This document shows, in pieces, positions 58,785-64,000 of a DNA stretch of 64,000 bases. The DNA is from an uncultured Parabacteroides sp. Its GTDB lineage: Bacteria > Bacteroidota > Bacteroidia > Bacteroidales > Tannerellaceae. Each line of letters opens with the position of its first letter. Within the stretch, counting starts at the first letter, position 1. A program made the translations under genes and the position numbers. The notes beneath the pieces are model-generated. The model did no database searches. It had not been told where the DNA came from and was given only the letters and a program-made list of their open reading frames with translations. Location of the stretch: positions 17,457-81,456 of the forward strand of contig CAJTMR010000018.1 of assembly GCA_910577325.1 (NCBI GenBank), in the 5' to 3' direction.

Positions 58785-60065
58785 GTGATAAAAGAATTAC
58801 AGATTCGTCCCTTTGCTCGTCCGCTGCTTGTCTGGATTGCGGGGATTGTATTGCAGACCGTTTTTTCGTGTTGTGCTTATTCTTGGGTATTATTATTGTT
58901 TCCTGTTATTGCCCTTGCCACAGCTTGTCTTACCCAGAGAGGGCAGGAGCATTTTTGTTATGAAACTCGTTGGCTTTGGGGAACGGTCTTCTTGTCTCTG
59001 CTGCTTTTCCTTTCGATACAAAAGACTGCTTATTCGCAGTTTGGGCCTTCATCGGGACATTCGGTTTCCTGTCTTTCCCGTTGGGCTCGAGAAGAACAGC
59101 AGCGATTATTGGAGCCGATCGCAAAACTGAACTTGACTGATGAGGAAAAATCCGTACTGTCCACTATTACTGTCGGTTACCGGCAAGTCATGAACCGGGA
59201 GGTGAGAGACCGTTTCTCGGTTACGGGAGTAGCGCATGTTCTGGCCGTAAGTGGTTTTCATGTGGCAATCGTTTGTGGCTTTTTATCTTTTCTTCTTTCT
59301 TTTCTTCCCCGGAACGGGTTTGGCAAATGGTGTCGATATTTGTTGAACATTGTGTTGTTATGGATATTTGTGGCGGTGACAGGATTTGCCGTTTCGGCTG
59401 TCCGGGCAGGGTTGATGCTGACATTGTTCCTGTCCGGGTTTGTCTTGGAAAGGCAGGTAGAGCGGTATAATATCTTGGCGGCTTCGGCTTTCGGCATATT
59501 GGTTTATGAACCGCTTTATTTGTTTGATATCGGTTTTCAGCTAAGTTATTTGGCTGTGTTTTCCATTTTGTATTTTCAGCCTCGCTTACAGCGTTTGGTG
59601 GAGATTCGTAATCCTTTTCTGTTGACTCCGTGGAGATGGATTACCGCAACATTGTCGGCACAGGTTGGTACGACGTTCCTAAGCCTTTACTATTTCGGGC
59701 GGTTTTCAACTGTCTTTTTGTTGACAAATTTGCCGCTTACACTGTTGGCGACGTTGTTGGTTCCGGCATGTTTGATTTGGATGTTGTTGCCGGCAGGTTT
59801 TCCTGGTGTTGAGTGGTTGCAGGTTGTTGTTGAGTGGCTTGCGCGTTGCTTGCTTTGGACCGTAGATTCTTTTAGCCGGATACCCGGAGCGTTTTTTTCC
59901 TTCCGGTTCGGTTTTCTGATGATGCTGATGGCGTATGGGATGCTTTTGTCTACCATATTATATGGTCATACCGGGCGTTCGCGCTATCTGCTTGTTACTC
60001 TGTTTTTGTTATTAATTATCTTTCTTGTCCGGGTGATTGGGAATTTAAAGCTGTGCGGAATCTAA
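58785..60065 (+). CDS. comEC: ComEC/Rec2-type channel protein, minimal form
   Basis: 426 residues from GTG 58785 (IKELQIRPFARPLLVWIAGI), the usual N-terminal pattern of Bacteroidales ComEC; an upstream TTG (58677) is less likely. Membrane helices fill the protein, and the competence domain is clear: VTGVAHVLAVSGFHVAIVCG, AVTGFAVSAVRAGLMLTLFL, FDIGFQLSYLAVFSILYF. Between helices 2-3 and this domain only ~45 residues occur, so the periplasmic OB-fold (DUF4131) of standard ComEC is missing, and there is no C-terminal MBL nuclease domain. It would form the inner-membrane DNA channel for uptake; with the OB-fold absent function is uncertain. Confidence 0.85.
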   Translation: MIKELQIRPFARPLLVWIAGIVLQTVFSCCAYSWVLLLFPVIALATACLTQRGQEHFCYETRWLWGTVFLSLLLFLSIQKTAYSQFGPSSGHSVSCLSRWAREEQQRLLEPIAKLNLTDEEKSVLSTITVGYRQVMNREVRDRFSVTGVAHVLAVSGFHVAIVCGFLSFLLSFLPRNGFGKWCRYLLNIVLLWIFVAVTGFAVSAVRAGLMLTLFLSGFVLERQVERYNILAASAFGILVYEPLYLFDIGFQLSYLAVFSILYFQPRLQRLVEIRNPFLLTPWRWITATLSAQVGTTFLSLYYFGRFSTVFLLTNLPLTLLATLLVPACLIWMLLPAGFPGVEWLQVVVEWLARCLLWTVDSFSRIPGAFFSFRFGFLMMLMAYGMLLSTILYGHTGRSRYLLVTLFLLLIIFLVRVIGNLKLCGI

Positions 60066-60074
60066 AAAAAGTAG

Positions 60075-60082
60075 TACCTTTG
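60075..60082 (+). promoter_or_regulatory. -7 box, DHH phosphoesterase gene
   Basis: TACCTTTG, perfect -7 box just after the ComEC stop; supports ATG 60104. Confidence 0.65.
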
Positions 60083-60103
60083 TCGCTGAAAATAAGAGAA
60101 TAT

Positions 60104-61153
60104 ATGATTACGAAAATCATTCACGAAGAGAAGATTCAGAAAGCCAAGAAGTACGTCGAGAAAGGCGAAAGTTTTGTGATAGTGACGCATGTTACCCCTG
60201 ATGGGGATGCTATAGGTTCCGCATTGGGACTGTACCATTTTTTGACAGCCTACGGGAAAGATAATGTAGCGGTGGTGGTTCCTAACGATTTTCCCCAGTT
60301 TTATAAATGGATGCCGGGGCATAAGGAAATCGTCATTCATGAGAAGTATCCTGATTTTGCCGAACAGCTGGTCCGGGATGCAGATGTCATATTCTGCCTC
60401 GATTTCAATGAACCTAAGCGTATAGAAAAACTGGCTTCGGTAGTTGTAGCAGCAGAGGGGCGTAGGGTAATGATTGACCACCATCTGAATCCGGCGGATT
60501 TTTGCCGGGTTACGATGTCCTATCCCGAAATGTCGTCTACGAGCGAGATGGTTTTCCGTTTCATTTGCCGTATGGGGATGTTTGACCTGATCAATAAAGA
60601 TTGTGCTGCTTGTATCTATACAGGTATGATGACGGATACCGGTTCGTTTACCTATAATTCGAATAAGCCGGAGATTTATACTATCATAAGTGAACTGATC
60701 AGGAAGGGTATCGATAAGGATCTGATCTACCGGAAAGTGAATCAAGTCTATTCGGAAAGTCGTTTGCGAATGATGGGATACGTGTTGTATGAAAAGATGA
60801 AGGTTTATCCGGAGCAACATGCCGCTCTGATCGCGCTTTCGCTGGAAGAGATGAACCGTTTCCGTTATGTGACAGGCGACACGGAGGGATTTGTCAATCT
60901 GCCGTTGAGCATCGAAAATGTGGCTTTCAGTGTCTTTATCCGCGAAGATAGGGATTATGTGAAAATCTCGCTTCGTTCTGTCGGAGATTTCCCCTGCAAT
61001 CAATTTGCAAGCCGTTATTTCAATGGTGGGGGACATAAAAATGCTTCTGGTGGAGAATTTTATGGCTCATTGGCCGATGCCGTTGCCGTGTTTGAGAAAG
61101 GTTTAAGGGAATTTAATCCTAATAAAACAGAAGAATTGGGCAAACATGCCTGA
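60104..61153 (+). CDS. nrnA: DHH-family phosphoesterase (NrnA-like)
   Basis: 349 residues from ATG 60104. DHH domain motifs: VTHVTPDGDAIGSALGLYHF, CLDFNEPKR, IDHHLNP (the DHH signature), GMMTDTGSFTYNSN; C-terminal DHHA1 domain with KISLRSVGDFPCNQFASRYF then NGGGHKNASGGEFYG (the GGGH loop). Such proteins degrade nanoRNA and in many bacteria dephosphorylate pAp. Cytosolic, manganese-dependent. Own promoter directly before it. Confidence 0.92.
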   Translation: MITKIIHEEKIQKAKKYVEKGESFVIVTHVTPDGDAIGSALGLYHFLTAYGKDNVAVVVPNDFPQFYKWMPGHKEIVIHEKYPDFAEQLVRDADVIFCLDFNEPKRIEKLASVVVAAEGRRVMIDHHLNPADFCRVTMSYPEMSSTSEMVFRFICRMGMFDLINKDCAACIYTGMMTDTGSFTYNSNKPEIYTIISELIRKGIDKDLIYRKVNQVYSESRLRMMGYVLYEKMKVYPEQHAALIALSLEEMNRFRYVTGDTEGFVNLPLSIENVAFSVFIREDRDYVKISLRSVGDFPCNQFASRYFNGGGHKNASGGEFYGSLADAVAVFEKGLREFNPNKTEELGKHA

Positions 61154-61171
61154 GATATGGTAGAGATTATA

Positions 61172-61179
61172 TACATTTG
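61172..61179 (+). promoter_or_regulatory. -7 box, DUF4827 lipoprotein gene
   Basis: TACATTTG, perfect -7 box, 29 bp upstream of the ATG. Confidence 0.6.
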
Positions 61180-61208
61180 TCATGCATTATACAATAAATA
61201 CGTAACAG

Positions 61209-61790
61209 ATGAAGAGAGGTTTTTATATCCTGTTGATTATGTGCGCTGCCATAATGGCGGTGTCGTGTGACAAGACAAAGTCATACACTGATATGTTGAA
61301 GGCTCAAGACAAAGCCATTAATCGTCTGCGTGCAGATAGTGGTCTGGTTTTTTTGGAAGAATTTCCGGCAGATAGCGTCTTTAAAGAGAATGAATACGTT
61401 GAGTTGGAAAATGGCGTTTATTTGAATATCGTCAATAAAGGAAACAGCGAACGTGCGATAGCAGGACAAACGGCGATCCGTTCTCGTTTTATCGCCCGGA
61501 TGTTTATGGAAAACAGCAGTATGGGAACTGGGGTCGTTGATTTGCTTGGCCCTAATTCGAACGGCACGCATCCGGTAGAGTTCAGATATGGCTATTTTAC
61601 ATCTTTGAATCCGGATTACTCTTACACATGGGATATGTTTATTTGCGAAGGTTTAGGAGCCGGGCTTCCTTACGTGGGAGACAGTTCGATTGTCAAACTG
61701 ATCGTTCCGTTTAAACTGATGAGCAATGATTTCCAAAGTACGGGGACACCTGTCTATTTTGAGAAAGTGAAGTATACTTTTATAAAATAA
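61209..61790 (+). CDS. DUF4827 family lipoprotein
   Basis: 193 residues. Lipoprotein signal MKRGFYILLIMCAAIMAVSC with lipobox AVSC, then KTKSYTDMLKAQDKAINRLR and the DUF4827 core (AIAGQTAIRSRFIARMFMEN; EFRYGYFTSLNPDYSYTWDM). The fold of this Bacteroidetes family is thought to resemble FKBP-type isomerases, but no catalytic role is shown. Only 10 bp separate it from glmM, so they are probably co-transcribed. Confidence 0.85.
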   Translation: MKRGFYILLIMCAAIMAVSCDKTKSYTDMLKAQDKAINRLRADSGLVFLEEFPADSVFKENEYVELENGVYLNIVNKGNSERAIAGQTAIRSRFIARMFMENSSMGTGVVDLLGPNSNGTHPVEFRYGYFTSLNPDYSYTWDMFICEGLGAGLPYVGDSSIVKLIVPFKLMSNDFQSTGTPVYFEKVKYTFIK

Positions 61791-61800
61791 ATCTAACTAA

Positions 61801-63189
61801 ATGACACTGATTAAATCTATTTCCGGTATTCGTGGGACAATAGGCGGGAATCCGGAAGACGGGCTCAATCCGTTGGCTATTGTCAAGTTTGTGGCTGCTT
61901 ATGCTACATTCATTAAGAAAAACACGAAGGTGACAACAAACAAGATCGTGGTAGGGCGTGATGCACGTATCTCCGGTCCGATGGTAAAACAAGTCGTTCT
62001 CGGTACGCTTACCGGAATGGGCTTTGATGTGGTAGATATTGATCTGGCCACTACTCCGACTACAGAGTTGGCTGTTGCCTGGGAAGAAGCTTGTGGTGGT
62101 ATTATTTTGACTGCCAGCCATAATCCGAAACAATGGAATGCCCTGAAGTTATTGAACGAACGGGGGGAATTCCTGAACGCAGCCGAAGGCGCCGAAGTGC
62201 TGAAGATAGCTTCTGAAGAAAGTTTCGTATTTGCCGATGTCGACAATTTAGGGAATGTATATGTCAATAATACATATAATCAAAAGCATATCGAGAGCGT
62301 ATTGAAGCTGGATTTGGTGGATGTTGAGGCTATCAAGGCTGCGAATTTCCGTGTCGTTGTCGACTGTGTAAACTCGGTTGGCGGTGTCGTTATTCCTGAA
62401 TTGCTTTCAGCTTTGGGGGTAAAGGAAATTTTCAAGTTGCATTGTGCTCCTCATGGTAATTTTGCACACAATCCGGAACCTATTCCCGAGAACCTGACGG
62501 AGATTTCTGATCTGATGAAGCATGCTAAAGCCGATGTTGGTTTTGTCGTGGATCCGGATGTTGACCGTTTGGCTATTATTTGTGAAGATGGGGAGATGTT
62601 TGGAGAAGAATATACGCTGGTAGCCGTCAGTGACTATGTTTTGAGTCATACACCGGGCAATACGGTTAGTAACCTGAGTTCAAGCCGTGCTTTGCGTGAC
62701 GTTACCCGTACTCATGGTTGCGAGTATAACGCGGCTGCAGTGGGTGAAGTGAATGTCGTAACGAAGATGAAAGCGACCAACGCCATCATTGGTGGTGAAG
62801 GCAATGGCGGTGTGATTTATCCGGCCAGCCATTATGGTCGTGATGCCTTGGTCGGTATTGCCTTGTTCCTGACTCATCTGGCAAAAAAACAGATGAAGAC
62901 AAGCGAACTGCGTGCTTCCTATCCTCCGTACTTTATTTCCAAGAAGAAAGTGGAACTGACTGCGGATATCGATGTAGATGCTATCTTGGCGAAAGTGAAA
63001 GAGAAATTCGCCCAGTACGACATTACCGATATCGACGGTGTGAAGATCGACTTTCCTGAAAAATGGGTTCATTTGCGTAAAAGCAATACGGAACCGATTA
63101 TCCGTATTTATTCCGAAGCCCATACGATGCAGGAAGCTGAAGAAATTGGCGATGAGCTGATTCAGATCATTCGCGATATGTGTAAATAA
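61801..63189 (+). CDS. glmM: Phosphoglucosamine mutase
   Basis: 462 residues. Alpha-D-phosphohexomutase: phosphoserine loop ILTASHNPKQWNALKLLNER with Ser106, metal loop DPDVDRLAI, sugar-binding GEGNGGVIYP and phosphate-binding RKSNTEPIIRIYSEA. It isomerises glucosamine-6-P to glucosamine-1-P for UDP-GlcNAc, hence for peptidoglycan and LPS. An alternative is a phosphomannomutase; the GEGNGGV loop favours the GlmM/archaeal-type branch of Bacteroidetes. Cytosolic, second gene after the DUF4827 lipoprotein. Confidence 0.9.
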   Translation: MTLIKSISGIRGTIGGNPEDGLNPLAIVKFVAAYATFIKKNTKVTTNKIVVGRDARISGPMVKQVVLGTLTGMGFDVVDIDLATTPTTELAVAWEEACGGIILTASHNPKQWNALKLLNERGEFLNAAEGAEVLKIASEESFVFADVDNLGNVYVNNTYNQKHIESVLKLDLVDVEAIKAANFRVVVDCVNSVGGVVIPELLSALGVKEIFKLHCAPHGNFAHNPEPIPENLTEISDLMKHAKADVGFVVDPDVDRLAIICEDGEMFGEEYTLVAVSDYVLSHTPGNTVSNLSSSRALRDVTRTHGCEYNAAAVGEVNVVTKMKATNAIIGGEGNGGVIYPASHYGRDALVGIALFLTHLAKKQMKTSELRASYPPYFISKKKVELTADIDVDAILAKVKEKFAQYDITDIDGVKIDFPEKWVHLRKSNTEPIIRIYSEAHTMQEAEEIGDELIQIIRDMCK

Positions 63190-63372
63190 TCTTTTATCGA
63201 GAGAAGGAAGAAGGAACTGTGTCTTGATCCCTTTTTGTCAGACTGACTTGATTTCGGGATGGCAGGAATGTGAATTTAGACACAGTCCCTTTCAGGATAA
63301 AGGTTTTTCTGCTAATGATGAAACAATTGTATGTCTTGAATACTATTGTTTTATGTTTTGGATTGTTGTAGT

Positions 63373-63864
63373 TTACATGAATAACCGTTTATATTCTCTT
63401 TCAAAGTTGGGAGTAAAAATTCCTTTTCCCATGTTTTCGAGAATTTCTGGTATAGACCAGAAACGTCCACCGTCCAGTTCGGAAGTGTCGGGAGTGACCG
63501 GTCCCTCGTAAGTGGTGCGGTAGGTATTGACCAACTCTTTTTCTATAGTCGATTCGAATACATAACGGGTAATGAATTGCGGGATGAAATCTGTTATCCC
63601 TAATTCTTCTCTCACTTCCCGGCGAAGGGCTTCTTCGACTGTCTCGCCGTAGTCGATATGACCTCCCACGGCTGTGTCCCATTTACCGGGTTGGATATCT
63701 TTGTTCATCGAACGTTTTTGCAGGTAGAGGTCTCCCGCCTCATTGAAAATGTGCAGATGCACTACCGGATGTAACATCTTCGATCCGCTATGACATTCTT
63801 TGCGGGTTGCTTTTCCTATCGTTTCTCCTTCCTCATTAACCAAAGGGAACCATTCTTCTTTCAT
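63373..63864 (-). CDS. Nudix hydrolase (isopentenyl-PP isomerase-like group)
   Basis: 163 residues from ATG 63864; upstream in-frame codons lack conservation character. Begins EEWFPLVNEEGETIGKATRK then HSGSKMLHPVVHLHIFN, a pattern shared with YfcD/IPP isomerase-like Nudix enzymes. The Nudix box is complete: GHIDYGETVEEALRREVREE followed by LGI. It hydrolyses a nucleoside-diphosphate-linked or isoprenoid diphosphate substrate; which one cannot be told. Single gene on the minus strand. Confidence 0.9.
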   Translation of the reverse strand: MKEEWFPLVNEEGETIGKATRKECHSGSKMLHPVVHLHIFNEAGDLYLQKRSMNKDIQPGKWDTAVGGHIDYGETVEEALRREVREELGITDFIPQFITRYVFESTIEKELVNTYRTTYEGPVTPDTSELDGGRFWSIPEILENMGKGIFTPNFEREYKRLFM

Positions 63865-63885
63865 TGATTTTAGATTTTTTAAGCG

Positions 63886-63893
63886 CGAATTTA
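63886..63893 (-). promoter_or_regulatory. -7 box, Nudix gene
   Basis: Minus strand TAAATTCG, one mismatch, 22 bp upstream of ATG 63864; excludes the longer start at 63960. Confidence 0.5.
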
Positions 63894-64000
63894 CATAAAA
63901 ATCGGAAATCTTTATGTGAGTCGAATAAAAAATCAAGATCCAATCCCCTGACTTCGTCACTATAAAAACCGCTATCTTATAATTGCCTAATAAATAGAAT

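Noticed and set aside
1..64000. CRISPR array or cas genes
   Set aside because: No regularly spaced direct repeats and no Cas-like proteins were seen; the ACTATCAT and CCCGGGT repeats are too short and irregular.

Overview
The window reads as chromosomal DNA from a Bacteroidales gut commensal, most likely Parabacteroides; the genus is an inference, the order is well supported. Signs include a SusC/SusD pair, a one-protein hybrid two-component regulator, GH97, a Mpi-type serine recombinase beside fkp, many lipoproteins and SPOR/OmpA proteins. More than twenty start sites are preceded by the Bacteroidetes -7 box TAnnTTTG, and Shine-Dalgarno sequences are nearly absent. Coding density is high, but several islands hold repeats and gene debris.

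Layout. 1-6.4 kb: 3' end of lepA, a SPOR lipoprotein, an S9 peptidase lipoprotein, reverse-type rubrerythrin, a DHOD-family enzyme, and a YggS/DUF4494 pair. 6.7-10.4 kb: Mpi-like invertase and fkp (GDP-fucose salvage for surface glycans). 10.4-17.7 kb: a nonsense-mutated, truncated copy of a phosphoesterase gene abutting a 171-bp MITE, a leader with two overlapping perfect inverted repeats, then an intact susC-susD-phosphoesterase operon. 18-27 kb: envelope proteins and a stress-type cluster (OmpA, a coiled-coil membrane protein, Mn-catalase, YtxH-like and GlsB-like proteins, FAD oxidoreductase, lipoprotein), interrupted by a dead acyltransferase gene. 27-36.7 kb: a hybrid two-component regulator whose stop codon lies inside a second copy of the MITE, a two-domain SGNH hydrolase, a GH97 enzyme of the retaining type, an MBL-fold hydrolase and a nonsense-mutated lipoprotein gene.

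36.9-42.3 kb: two tandem tRNA-Cys genes, rfbC-rfbB and a large AsmA-like protein. 42.5-43.3 kb: a 0.5-kb dispersed repeat and a relic of a type III restriction gene. 43.3-51.7 kb: LysR/YeiH pair, PBP1A, glycerol kinase, dihydroorotase, and queD-queE. 52-56.3 kb: a candidate small RNA, an ECF sigma factor, a Gly/Trp/Tyr/His-rich secreted protein and a FadL-family porin. 56.4-64 kb: an inverted second copy of the 0.5-kb repeat with terminal inverted repeats, another sigma factor with a tiny downstream ORF, rpe, a minimal ComEC, NrnA-like DHH phosphoesterase, a DUF4827 lipoprotein, glmM and a Nudix hydrolase.

The functional theme is envelope and glycan biology: fucose and rhamnose activation, GlcN-1-P supply, peptidoglycan synthesis, outer-membrane import and glycan hydrolysis, with oxidative-stress genes. 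The least explained parts are the two non-coding repeat families, the palindromic leader before susC, the sigma/GW-rich/FadL locus and the candidate small RNA at 52.1 kb. All calls come from reading the sequence; no database search was run.
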